Source of the DNA: Streptomyces deccanensis
GTDB lineage: Bacteria > Actinomycetota > Actinomycetes > Streptomycetales > Streptomycetaceae
Direction: 5' to 3'
DNA: 64,000 nt
NCBI RefSeq assembly: GCF_022385335.1
Contig: NZ_CP092431.1
Coordinates: 1,550,001 to 1,614,000, forward strand
Below, one piece after another: positions 18,301 through 25,679 of this stretch (positions within the stretch are counted from its first letter, which is position 1; each line of letters starts with the position of its first letter). Both the position numbers and the translations under genes were made by a program. The notes beneath the pieces are model-generated. The model was given only the letters and a program-made list of their open reading frames with translations. It ran no database searches and was not told where the DNA came from.

Positions 18301-18537
18301 GCGGCCGCCGGCGGGATCGAGGTCGCCGGCCGGCCGATCGGGTCCTTCGACCCCGACACCACCGCCTACCGGGTGGCGACCGACGACCCGGGCCGGGCGA
18401 AGGTCACCGCGACGGCGCGCGATCCCTACGCGGCCGTCACCGTGGAACGCGACGGCCGGACGTCCGCCGTCGTCACCGTGACGAGCGAGGACGGCTCACG
18501 GACCCGGGCGTACCGGATCACGCTCGTACGACGCTGA
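15346..18537 (+). CDS. Multimodular secreted GH30 glycosidase (probable endo-beta-1,6-galactanase)
   Basis: GTG 15346 is chosen because GGAAGGAG ends five bases before it and it gives a clean signal peptide; the product has 1063 residues. The GH30 barrel (about 40-440) opens with FEGWGTSLVWFANATGNYPE and carries acid/base Glu232 (LNEPN) and nucleophile Glu340 (MSEVEG). A GH30 beta-sandwich follows, then a ricin-B-like lectin module (about 530-690), two Ig-like bacterial repeats (about 690-830), an F5/8-type discoidin/CBM32-like module (about 845-980) and a cadherin-like C-terminal domain. The N-terminal sequence resembles the beta-1,6-galactanase subfamily, implying attack on arabinogalactan side chains. 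A strong terminator follows. Confidence 0.88.
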   Translation: MTPRHRIARALAATAPLVLGAGLVTAPAASADASAPAAQAAPGAVTLRIDPSYRQQEFEGWGTSLVWFANATGNYPEPIRRRLVDMLFGEDGLGLTIARYNIGGGNAPDVRKDYMKAGATMDGFWKAPEGTTRQDMEWWDPNDPDHWNWDADQGQRWWVDQIKDKVDTWEAFSNSPPWFQTVSGYVSGGFDANTDQIRADRVDEFATYLVRVTEELEKRHGIDFDTIAPLNEPNTNYWGTQIGANGQPTGGRQEGAHAGPALQQKVVLALDKALEGAATDAEISAMDETNPTIFTQNWNAYDASARAALPQLNVHTYGTGMRTSARDIAKGADKKLWMSEVEGTWGTGTDFTGMEPGLGIATRMVDDMRELEPSAWVFWQPIEDSIPQAAAGKNWGSIHVPFNCTATDTLETCPVRANSKFHTIRNFTHHIRPGDHFVKVDDPSSVAAVRKSGRAASVVHVNSGTTGRSVTLDLSRFGKVSSRATVTPVVTSADGALVEGTPVRVKDRAATLDVPAKSVTTFLVDGVSGVAKDAALVQPGHVYRLQGAQSGKSLTPSEDGTGVVIRTTGAADARQLWSVEQLTPGHDNRERYTLADARTGRRLAVRDNQAVLEEPADGEVPATAQWIISTTGDGSWTFVNTATGRLLDVTGNSSADGAKVSTYTPTSAANQRWTVADETVLRTEQAEAFTVPGLRPKLPETVTPVFRDGARGNLPVEWELPSDRKWRKPGTVRVTGEATDALGRKHPAKVLVTVDTIASTLPARAKTYVGGAPELPATVVGVGRHGGRTTLPVSWDAAPEGAFDKAGVVTLRGRAEVVDGSTAEATVRVQVTEATRSNIATDPAVSVGATYTESGYSAERLRNGTTAEKAWSNWRSGTKNPSDTITFGLPKARDLTRIVAHFHRDGTNVSFPESLKVQVRATEHGPWTDAGDPVAVGTEGTPVIDVPLDAGPVTGVRVVMTARQGGYITLGEIEVYAKSAGVSSDAAAGGIEVAGRPIGSFDPDTTAYRVATDDPGRAKVTATARDPYAAVTVERDGRTSAVVTVTSEDGSRTRAYRITLVRR

Positions 18538-18538
18538 T

Positions 18539-18577
18539 GTGACCGGCGGGGGCCGCGAGCAGGCCCCCGCCGGTCAC
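18539..18577. terminator. Intrinsic terminator between GH30 and mannanase genes
   Basis: A perfect 16-bp inverted repeat (18539-18554 with 18562-18577) has a 7-base loop. It begins just after the GH30 stop codon and lies between convergent genes. No T-run follows, as is common in Streptomyces. Confidence 0.85.
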
Positions 18578-18643
18578 CTCGCGGGTCAGGGTCACCTGGC
18601 ACGACCCGACGGCCCGCGAGAACCGGTCACCTCACCGGGGCGG

Positions 18644-20293
18644 TCAACTGCTCGCGCAGGCCGCCCCGTTGAGCGTGAAGGCCGTGGGCGCGGTGTTGCT
18701 GGCGCCCTTGCTCCCGATGAACCCGACCGTCACGGACCCCGCGGCCGGGATGGTGGAGGTGTACGAGGCGGGCTTCACGCTCACCGAACCCCCGCTCTGT
18801 GTCGCGGTCCCGCCCCACATGTTGGTGACGGTCTGGCCGTTGGCGAAGGTGAAGGCGAGGGTCCAGCCGCTGACGGCCGTGGTGCCCGTGTTGCGGATGA
18901 CGATCTCGCCCTGGAAGCCGCCCTGCCACTCGTTGGTGGCGCGGTAGGCGACGGAGCAGGTACCGGAGGGCGTGCCGCCGGTGGTGACGTTCACCGCGGC
19001 CGAGCGGGCCGACCGGTTCCCGGCGGCGTCACGGGCGTAGACGGCGAGGGTGTACGCCGTGTCGGCGGTGAGGCCGGTCAGGGTGACGGAGTTGGTGGTG
19101 GATGCGGCGAGCTTGGTCTCGGTGGCGCCGCTGACCCGGACGATGTCGTAGCCGGTGACACCGACGTTGTCGGTGGCGGCGGTCCAGGAGAGCGTGGCGG
19201 AGGTCGCCGCCACCGCCGAGGCGGCCGGGGTTCCGGGGGTGCTCGGTGCCTGGGTGTCGCCCGGGGTGCCGCCGCCGAAGACGGTGGCCTCCTCGGCCGT
19301 CTGGGCGATGCCGTTGACGCCGTTGAAGATGCGCTGGCCCCAGGCGCTGAGTCGCGTCGGGTCGAAGCCGATCGACAGGTCGAGGATCGGATCGGTGTTG
19401 CCGCTCCAGGACCACGCCAGATAGCCGAGGTCCAGCCGCTCGGCGGCGGCCATCATGGTGTCCTCGTCGGGGTCGCCCCACTGGTCGGCGGGCCCGCCGA
19501 ACTCGCCAATGAGAATGGGCAGTTGGGCGTTCACGAAGGCGCCGAGGTAGTCGTTGATCTCGGCGGCCGTGTCGAAGACGCTGTACATGTGGATCGAGAA
19601 GATCAGGTTGCCGGTGGTGTCGGCCTCGTACACGGACTGCGCGTTGGCGCGCATGACGCCCTGCCAGTCCTGGCCCCAGTTGGGCGCGTCCACCATGATC
19701 GTGTGCTGGAAGCCGGCAGTCCGCAGCTTCTGCACGGCGGCCTTGGTGGGGGCGGTCCAGCCCTCGGGGTTGGTGTTGCCCCAGGGCTCGTTGCCGATGT
19801 TGACGATGACGTAGTCCTCCTCGCCGGCGAGGACGTCCTTGAGGCTGATCCAGTAGTCGGCGGCGTGGTCGAGCGTGCCGGCGGCGGCTTCCTCGCCGTA
19901 CCCGGTGGTGTCGTGCACCTCCAGGACGCAGATGAGCCGGTTGGCCTTGCACTGGGCGACGACGTTCGCCACGTCGGCGGGGCTGTTCTTCGCCCAGCGG
20001 TGCCCGTCGGAGAGGACGACGCGGACGGTGTTGGCGCCGAGCGCCTTGATGTCGGCCAGCGACTGCGTCTCGCCGGGGTACCAGGTGTGGGCGTGGTTGA
20101 CGCCGCGCATCACGAAGTCGTTGCCGTTGGCCTCCAGCAGCCGGCCGTCGCTGATGTGCAGGCCGATGGCCCGGACGTCGGGGGCCGACTGGGCGAGGGC
20201 GACGGCGGGGGCGAGGACGCCGAGCAGGGTGAGCGCGATCATGCCCGCGAGGCCGGCCAGGAGCGTGCTCAGGGGATTTCTTCCAGTTCTCAC
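18644..20293 (-). CDS. Secreted GH5 endo-beta-1,4-mannanase with Fn3 and CBM2
   Basis: This 549-residue enzyme has a Sec signal ending near VALAQSAPDV. The GH5 barrel (about 37-335) contains GLHISDGRLLEANGNDFVMR and GVNHAHTWYP, typical of bacterial GH5_8 mannanases. The acid/base Glu169 lies in NIGNEPWG and the nucleophile Glu264 in LIGEFGG. A fibronectin type III linker (about 350-435) and a CBM2 cellulose-binding module (CSVAYRATNEWQGGF, with bounding cysteines) follow. Mannanase degrades galactomannan or glucomannan in plant walls, and CBM2 tethers it to cellulose. A perfect CebR-like operator lies 75 bases upstream, suggesting induction by cello-oligosaccharides or related sugars. Confidence 0.92.
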   Translation of the reverse strand: MRTGRNPLSTLLAGLAGMIALTLLGVLAPAVALAQSAPDVRAIGLHISDGRLLEANGNDFVMRGVNHAHTWYPGETQSLADIKALGANTVRVVLSDGHRWAKNSPADVANVVAQCKANRLICVLEVHDTTGYGEEAAAGTLDHAADYWISLKDVLAGEEDYVIVNIGNEPWGNTNPEGWTAPTKAAVQKLRTAGFQHTIMVDAPNWGQDWQGVMRANAQSVYEADTTGNLIFSIHMYSVFDTAAEINDYLGAFVNAQLPILIGEFGGPADQWGDPDEDTMMAAAERLDLGYLAWSWSGNTDPILDLSIGFDPTRLSAWGQRIFNGVNGIAQTAEEATVFGGGTPGDTQAPSTPGTPAASAVAATSATLSWTAATDNVGVTGYDIVRVSGATETKLAASTTNSVTLTGLTADTAYTLAVYARDAAGNRSARSAAVNVTTGGTPSGTCSVAYRATNEWQGGFQGEIVIRNTGTTAVSGWTLAFTFANGQTVTNMWGGTATQSGGSVSVKPASYTSTIPAAGSVTVGFIGSKGASNTAPTAFTLNGAACASS

Positions 20294-20367
20294 TGCGACT
20301 CCAGGTGGGGGTGGGCGCCGAGAAGGTCAGGCATCAAGGGGTGGGGGGTGCCGATGAGGATGAAGCT

Positions 20368-20383
20368 ATGGGAGCGCTCCCAT
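20368..20383. promoter_or_regulatory. CebR-type operator upstream of mannanase
   Basis: The perfect 16-bp palindrome ATGGGAGCGCTCCCAT contains TGGGAGCGCTCCCA, the sequence bound by the cellobiose regulator CebR in Streptomyces. It lies 75 bases upstream of the mannanase start, next to the promoter region. Confidence 0.9.
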
Positions 20384-20424
20384 GAACCCATCTCGCCCCG
20401 TACACGTCAACCCTTCGCGCGCGG

Positions 20425-21271
20425 TCAGCGCCGAAGACCGGCCCGGACGGCCGCGGCGACGACCGCGTCCCGCTCGGCGCCGGTGAACCGTCCCTCGGCC
20501 ACCCAGCCGTCGGCGAGGGCACGCACCGCCCGACGAACGCCTCGGACGTCGCGAAGGGCGCCCGGGCCCAGAGGACGTCGAGGAAGGTCAGCCCGTCCCC
20601 ACGGCTCCGGTTCGGGACCCCGGAGCCGGCCGTACCGAACACGACCACGGGCTCGGAGCGCCGGAAGTAGGCGTGGTAGCGAAGGTCGTTCCCGGCGAAG
20701 AACGGCGCGAGGGTGAGCCCGTGCGTGGTGAAGTGCAGGGGCCTGCCCTCGGGGCGGACGGCGTCGGCGAGATCGCCGCGCAGGGTGAAGTCCTCGTAGA
20801 AGGAGAAGCCGCGGAACCCGGCCTCCGCGCTCTGCGCGACCAGCAGCAGCGGGCCGAAGAACACCGACTGGACCATGGGGTCGTCCGGGGTCCGCTCCAC
20901 CCGCAGCCGGTACGGCGCGGAGATCCCGACCCGGTCACCGCGCCGCCACTCCCGGCTCAGCGACAGATACGACCCGGGCACGGCCTCGACCGGCTGCCGC
21001 ACCCCGTTGACCGTCACGGTGAACCCGGCCGTGGCCCAGGACGGCACCCGCAGTCGCAGATCGAGCCTGCCCCCGCCCTCGCGGAAGACCAGGGTGCGCA
21101 CGCCCTCCGCCGGATAGGTGCTCGTCTGTTCGACGACGAGCCCGCGTTCCGGCCACCGCAGGGTCGAGGCGAGGTAGAGGTTGACGTACAGCGCGCCGCC
21201 GTCGGTCGGCCGACGGCGGCCGCGCCGGTGGCCAGGCTCAACAGCCGTCGCCGGGTGGGGGGTTGGGACAT
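20425..21271 (-). pseudogene. Degenerate GH127-like (DUF1680) secreted glycosidase
   Basis: The remnant starts at ATG 21271 with a Tat-like leader (MSQPPTRRRLLSLATGAAA). Near 21205-21215 the frame changes, and a neighbouring frame continues as DGGALYVNLYLASTLRWPER, then RLDLRLRVPSWATAGFTV, a typical C-terminal third of the GH127/DUF1680 family. The catalytic barrel is missing, so a large internal deletion occurred. Near 20527 a further single-base loss breaks the end: SEAFVG should continue as AVRALADGWVAEGRFTG to a stop at 20425-20427. Two independent lesions indicate a dead gene beside the intact GH127 gene. Confidence 0.85.
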
Positions 21272-21537
21272 GCTCTCGACTCCGGTGTTCTCTCGTTCGG
21301 TGCGTGGGGGCAGTGGTGATCGGTGCCGTGCCCGGCTCCGCGGTCGGCGTCGTACTGGGCGCGCATCGGGCGGCGGACCGTGAAGCCGGCCGACAACTCC
21401 GGTACGAGCTCGGCGGATCCGGAGTAGACCGGGTGCCCGATGGCCGAGTTGTCCGCCTCGGCCGGAACGGCGAGCAGCCCGGCGGCCAGCACCCCAGCCA
21501 GCGTCCTGGCGCGACGCCGTCTTCGAGATCCGGGCAC
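21238..21537 (-). pseudogene. Truncated secreted protein remnant
   Basis: A GTG at 21537 with GGGAGG seven bases upstream starts a signal peptide (PGSRRRRRARTLAGVLAAGLL) followed by about 60 residues (DNSAIGHPVYSGSAELVPEL...). The frame then runs into the leader of the downstream pseudogene and stops at 21238, overlapping it by 34 bases. The signal peptide and initiation site look genuine, but the mature part matches no complete domain I recognise. The likeliest reading is the 5' stub of a secreted enzyme whose body was deleted in the same rearrangement. It follows the GH127 stop by two bases. Confidence 0.6.
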
Positions 21538-21539
21538 GG

Positions 21540-23546
21540 CTACCTCCCTGAGGCGGGGTCGGGGGCGGGGGCGGATCCGGTGTCGTCGTCCGGGCCCCGG
21601 GGCGGCCGCTCCTCGGTCGTCGGCAGCCACACCCGCATCGTCGAGGGGCCCCGGTTGGCCCAGGAGTGGTAGGGCACCAGGACGATCCCGGTGCGCTCGG
21701 CGGGCGGCTCCTGCGGGGCGTGCCCGACCGGCTCGTACGGCCACGGCCGCGCGCTCGGCCCCGCGCCCCCGGCGACCTCCCCCGCGACGACGACGGTGCC
21801 GGCGGTGTCGGCCGTACCGCCGGGCCCGTCCTCGGGGGCGACGGAGGTGTCCACCCGTACAGCGTCGACATCGTTGCCTTCGGGGAGGTCGACCGACTCG
21901 GCGCAGTACACCAGCGGCCCGCGCTGCACGGCGACCGTGCCGCGTACGGCGTCGACGCGGGGGTCGGCGCGGATCCAGCGCGGGGCGACGGGGAGTTCGA
22001 GGCGTACCTCGTCGCCGGGCCGGAAGGCCCGGGTGAGGGCCGCCGTGCCCGGGGCGACCGGGCGGCGCACACCGTCCGGGTCGACCAGCGAGGCGGTGGC
22101 GCCCGTCGCCCACCCGGGCACCCGCAGGGAGAGGGTCCAGGGCCGGTCCGGGGAGCGGCCGATCCGGACGGTCACGGTCCCGCCGGACGGGTAGTCGGTA
22201 CGGACCCGCAGGGCGACGTCCCGCCCGCCGGTGAGGGAGGTGGCGATGTCGGCGTCGGCGTACTGGTGCAGTTGCACGCCCTCGTCGTCCGCCGTCGCCA
22301 GATAGGCCGGCAGCTGCGCCAGGGTGCGTGCCACATTGGTCGGGCAGCACGACACGGCGAACCAGGGGGCGCGCAGCCCCGAGTCGGCGCGCGGGCTGTC
22401 GGTGTCCGGCGACGGTGCGACGCCCCGGTGCCGCCGGTGCAGGGTGTTGGCGTAGAAGAAGGACCGGCCGTCCTCGGCCGGGGAGGTCGCGACGACGTTG
22501 AACAGGGTCCGTTCGACGAGGTCGGCGAAGCGCGGCTCGCCGGTGGCCAGCAGCAGCCGCCAGCCGAGCATCACGGAGGCGACGCCGGCGCAGGTCTCGG
22601 AGTAGGCGCGGTCCGGGGGCAGGACGAAGTCGTCGCCGAATGACTCGTCACGGTGGTGCGAGCCCATGCCGCCGGTGAGGTAGGTGCGGCGGGCGACCGC
22701 GTGCTCCCACTGGCGTACGACGGCGGCGAGCAGCTCGTCGTCGCCGGTCTCCACGGCCACGTCGACGGCCCCGGCGGCGAGGTAGAGGGCGCGGACGGCG
22801 TGGCCGCGCAGCGTCGTGGCGCGGCGTACGGGAAGGTCGTCCTGGAAGTAGGCGCGGCCGAACTCGCCCTCGGCGAGGGTGCCGTGGCCGCGTCGGTCGA
22901 CGAACAGCGCGGCCTGGTCGAGGTAGCGCTGCCGGCCGGTGAGGCGGGCCAGCTCCACGAGGCCCGACTCGATCTGGGGGTGGCCGCAGACGCCCTCGAT
23001 GCCGCCCGGCCAGAAGGTGGCACACACGTGGTCGGCGGCGCGCTGGGCGATCTTGGTGAGTTCGCCCTCGCCCCGGGCGCGGGCCTGGGCGACGCCGGCC
23101 TGGATCAGGTGCCCCTGGCAGTAGAGCTCGTGGCCCTCCTCCAGGTCGCTGTAGCGGGCGGGTTGTCCTGGCCGCCCGAACGCGGTGCTGAGGTAGCCGT
23201 CCGGGTCCTGCGCGGGGGCGACGAGGTCGGTGAGGGCGGTGATCTCGGCGTCCAGCGGGGCACCGTCGCCGTTCGCGGCTTCCCAGGCCATGGCTTCGAG
23301 GAGTTTGTAGACCTCGGAGTCGGCGAACTCCCGGCCGCGGCGGTCCCGTTCGATCCTGCCCTCGACGGCGGCCCGGAAGTTGCCGGTCCAGCCGACGCGG
23401 TCCATCCAGGCGCGGCAGTGGTCGAGCGTGGCGGTCGTGTTGGTGTGCCGTCGCCGGGCCCAGAAGCCCCCGGTGATCCTGACCTCGTCGAGTCCGAGCG
23501 GCCTGAGGCGGCCACGGGTCGGCGCCACGGGCAGGACGGACGACAT
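21540..23546 (-). CDS. GH127 beta-L-arabinofuranosidase
   Basis: This 668-residue enzyme starts at ATG 23546 (MSSVLPVAPTRGRLRPL), with GGGAG upstream. It has no signal peptide, so it acts inside the cell. The zinc-cysteine catalytic centre of HypBA1-type enzymes is complete: Glu317 and Cys319 in SETCAG, then Cys400 and Cys401 in SCCPTN. The alpha-helical barrel precedes a C-terminal beta-sandwich from about 470. Family members release L-arabinose from beta-linked arabino-oligosaccharides of hydroxyproline-rich proteins. It is downstream of and codirectional with an ABC importer, fitting breakdown of imported oligosaccharides. Confidence 0.93.
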   Translation of the reverse strand: MSSVLPVAPTRGRLRPLGLDEVRITGGFWARRRHTNTTATLDHCRAWMDRVGWTGNFRAAVEGRIERDRRGREFADSEVYKLLEAMAWEAANGDGAPLDAEITALTDLVAPAQDPDGYLSTAFGRPGQPARYSDLEEGHELYCQGHLIQAGVAQARARGEGELTKIAQRAADHVCATFWPGGIEGVCGHPQIESGLVELARLTGRQRYLDQAALFVDRRGHGTLAEGEFGRAYFQDDLPVRRATTLRGHAVRALYLAAGAVDVAVETGDDELLAAVVRQWEHAVARRTYLTGGMGSHHRDESFGDDFVLPPDRAYSETCAGVASVMLGWRLLLATGEPRFADLVERTLFNVVATSPAEDGRSFFYANTLHRRHRGVAPSPDTDSPRADSGLRAPWFAVSCCPTNVARTLAQLPAYLATADDEGVQLHQYADADIATSLTGGRDVALRVRTDYPSGGTVTVRIGRSPDRPWTLSLRVPGWATGATASLVDPDGVRRPVAPGTAALTRAFRPGDEVRLELPVAPRWIRADPRVDAVRGTVAVQRGPLVYCAESVDLPEGNDVDAVRVDTSVAPEDGPGGTADTAGTVVVAGEVAGGAGPSARPWPYEPVGHAPQEPPAERTGIVLVPYHSWANRGPSTMRVWLPTTEERPPRGPDDDTGSAPAPDPASGR

Positions 23547-23682
23547 CACCGCGTTCTCCCTCACCTGTTCATGCCTCCGGTTCGTCCCTTCGGTCGTCGG
23601 GGGGCCGTGCGGGTAGGTGGGCCGTGCGGGTAGGTGGGCCATGCGTGTAAGTGGGCCGGCGGTTCGCGCGGTGGCGCGCGGG

Positions 23683-24522
23683 TCAGCCCTTGAGCGCGCC
23701 CGACATGAAGCCCCTGATGTAGTGCCGTTGCAGGAGCAGGAAGAGGAGCAGGCAGGGCACGGCGAGCACCACCACGCCCGCCTCGGTCGCGCCGTAGTCG
23801 ACGGCGCCCATGCTCTGCTGCCGCAGATTGGCGACGGCCAGCGGCAGGGGCGCCTTCTCGCTGTCGGAGATGAGGATCAGGGGTGCGATGAAGTCGTTCC
23901 AGGCGGAGAGGAACGCGAAGAGGCCCACGGTGATCAGCCCCGGCCGTACCGCCGGGAGGAGCACCCGGCGCAGCGCGCCCGCCGTGCCGCAGCCGTCGAC
24001 GAGCGCCGACTCCTCCAGTTCACGCGGGACCGCCTCGAAGGAGATCCGCATCATGAAGGTGGCGAACGGCAGTTGGAACATGGCGAGGACGAGACTCAGC
24101 CCGATCAGCGAATTCTGCAGGTGCAGCCTGCCGAGCAGCACGTAGAGCGGGATGAGCAGGGTGGCGTACGGGACCATGAGGATGGCGAGGGTCAGCAGGA
24201 ACAGCAGGTTCTTGCCGGGGAAGTCGAAGCGGGCGAAGGCGTAGCCGCCGAGCAGGGAGACGCCGAGGGTGAGGCCGACGGTCAGCGCGGAGACGACGGT
24301 GCTGTTCAGCAGGTACTGCCACAGTCCCGCGTCGTACTCCAGCAGGGTCCGGTAGTTGCCGAGGCCGTGGCCGGATTCCTGTGCGGTGCCGGGCTGGGGG
24401 CTGACGGACGCCCAGGTGTTCCACAGCAGCGGAAAGAGGAAGATGACGGCGAGGCCGCCGGCGACGACGTAGTGCGGTGTCCGGCCGAGAGCGCGGGCGA
24501 GCACGGCTTTGTCCCCTCTCAT
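23683..24522 (-). CDS. Sugar ABC transporter permease (MalG/AraQ type)
   Basis: This 279-residue inner-membrane protein has about six hydrophobic segments. The permease EAA loop is recognisable as EAVPRELEESALVDGCGTAGALRRVLLPAVRPGL, where it contacts the ATPase. The start ATG 24522 overlaps the preceding permease stop as ATGA. No ATP-binding gene is present; Streptomyces CUT1 importers often share the general ATPase MsiK. Together with the other permease and the binding protein it should import an oligosaccharide, probably arabinose-containing given the adjacent GH127. Confidence 0.93.
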   Translation of the reverse strand: MRGDKAVLARALGRTPHYVVAGGLAVIFLFPLLWNTWASVSPQPGTAQESGHGLGNYRTLLEYDAGLWQYLLNSTVVSALTVGLTLGVSLLGGYAFARFDFPGKNLLFLLTLAILMVPYATLLIPLYVLLGRLHLQNSLIGLSLVLAMFQLPFATFMMRISFEAVPRELEESALVDGCGTAGALRRVLLPAVRPGLITVGLFAFLSAWNDFIAPLILISDSEKAPLPLAVANLRQQSMGAVDYGATEAGVVVLAVPCLLLFLLLQRHYIRGFMSGALKG

Positions 24523-25481
24523 GACTCGTCGGCGCGGCGCAGGCCGCGGAACTGGAGGACGTTGAGCAGCAGCAGCGCGGCCAGGACGAGGATCGAGAGG
24601 GCCGCGGCCGTCCCGAGGTTCATCCGCTGGAAGGCCTCGCGGTAGATCAACTGCACGACGGTGACGGTGCTGTTGTCCGGTCCGCCCTTGGTGAGGACGA
24701 AGAACTGGTCGAACGCGAGCAGCGATCCGGTCACGCAGAGCAGGAGCGACAGGGCGAGCGACGGCCGCAGCAGCGGCAGGGTGACGGCGCGGAAGATCTG
24801 GGCGCGGCTCGCGCCGTCCATCCGGGCCGCCTCGTACACCTCGTGGGGGATGCGCTGGAGGCCCACGAGCAGGATCAGCATGTAGAAGCCGGCGAACTTC
24901 CAGACCACGAGGAACACCGTCGACAGCAGTGCGGAGGTCGGTGACCCGAGGAACGACACGGGCTCGTCGGCGAGTCCGAGCGTCTCGGGGATGCCGCCGA
25001 GCGGGCCGGTGGTCGGGCTGTAGAGGCCCCAGAAGAGCAGCGAGGCGGAGGCCAGGCCCAGGGCGCCGGGCAGGAAGTAGACGGTGCGGAAGAAACCGGC
25101 GCCGGGGCGGGACTCCTGCACCAGCAGGGCGAGCAGGAGAGCGAGGCCCAGCAGGATCACCGTGACGATCACCGTGTAGAGCAGGGTGAAGCGGACGGCG
25201 GGCCAGAACAGGGCGGTGTCGGTGACGTCGGTGTAGTTCCCGGGGGCGTTGACGCCTCGGTCCCCGGCGAGCAGGGGCCAGTCGCTGAGCGACATCTGTC
25301 CGACGAGCAGGAGCGGCAGGACGAAGAAGACCGCGACGAACACGGCCGTGGGAGCCGCGTAGGCGAGCCCCTTGGCCCGGCGTGACCGCCACCGCGGCAC
25401 CGGCGCCCGAACCGTTCGCCCCTGCTCCTCCGGCCGGGACCGGTACCCGGCGGACACGGACTCGGCCACCTTCACGGGCAC
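24519..25481 (-). CDS. Sugar ABC transporter permease (MalF/UgpA type)
   Basis: This 320-residue inner-membrane protein starts at GTG 25481 with GAGGAGG five bases upstream. The EAA loop is IPHEVYEAARMDGASRAQIFRAVTLPLLRPSL. A basic N-terminal tail precedes the first membrane segment (AAPTAVFVAVFFVLPLLLVG). It pairs with the downstream permease by a four-base overlap. Its own start region is one unit of a six-copy tandem repeat running upstream, which carries extra ribosome-binding sites and start codons. Confidence 0.93.
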   Translation of the reverse strand: MPVKVAESVSAGYRSRPEEQGRTVRAPVPRWRSRRAKGLAYAAPTAVFVAVFFVLPLLLVGQMSLSDWPLLAGDRGVNAPGNYTDVTDTALFWPAVRFTLLYTVIVTVILLGLALLLALLVQESRPGAGFFRTVYFLPGALGLASASLLFWGLYSPTTGPLGGIPETLGLADEPVSFLGSPTSALLSTVFLVVWKFAGFYMLILLVGLQRIPHEVYEAARMDGASRAQIFRAVTLPLLRPSLALSLLLCVTGSLLAFDQFFVLTKGGPDNSTVTVVQLIYREAFQRMNLGTAAALSILVLAALLLLNVLQFRGLRRADES

Positions 25482-25650
25482 ACCCCTCCTCGGTCCGCCA
25501 CGGTCACGGGCACACCCCTCCTCGGTCCGCCACGCTCACGGGCACACCCCTCCTCTGTCCCACGCTCACGGGAATGCCCCTCATCGGTCGGCCACCTTCA
25601 CGGACGCGCCCTCCTCGATCCGCCGCCTTCACGGGCACGGCCCCCGCTGT
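25473..25650 (-). repeat. Six degenerate 30-32-bp tandem repeats at the permease start
   Basis: Units begin at 25473, 25505, 25537, 25567, 25599 and 25630; the first three are nearly identical. On the minus strand the better copies read GAGGAGGGGTGTGCCCGTGA, i.e. a Shine-Dalgarno sequence and a GTG start. There are no unique spacers, so this is not CRISPR. The array occupies most of the gap between the binding-protein and permease genes. Confidence 0.85.
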
Positions 25651-25679
25651 GCGAGCCGCGCCCACCGGATCGATCGTCC

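Noticed and set aside
25473..25650. Short regular repeats resembling a CRISPR array
   Set aside because: Units are contiguous with no unique spacers, contain start-codon signals and have no cas genes nearby.
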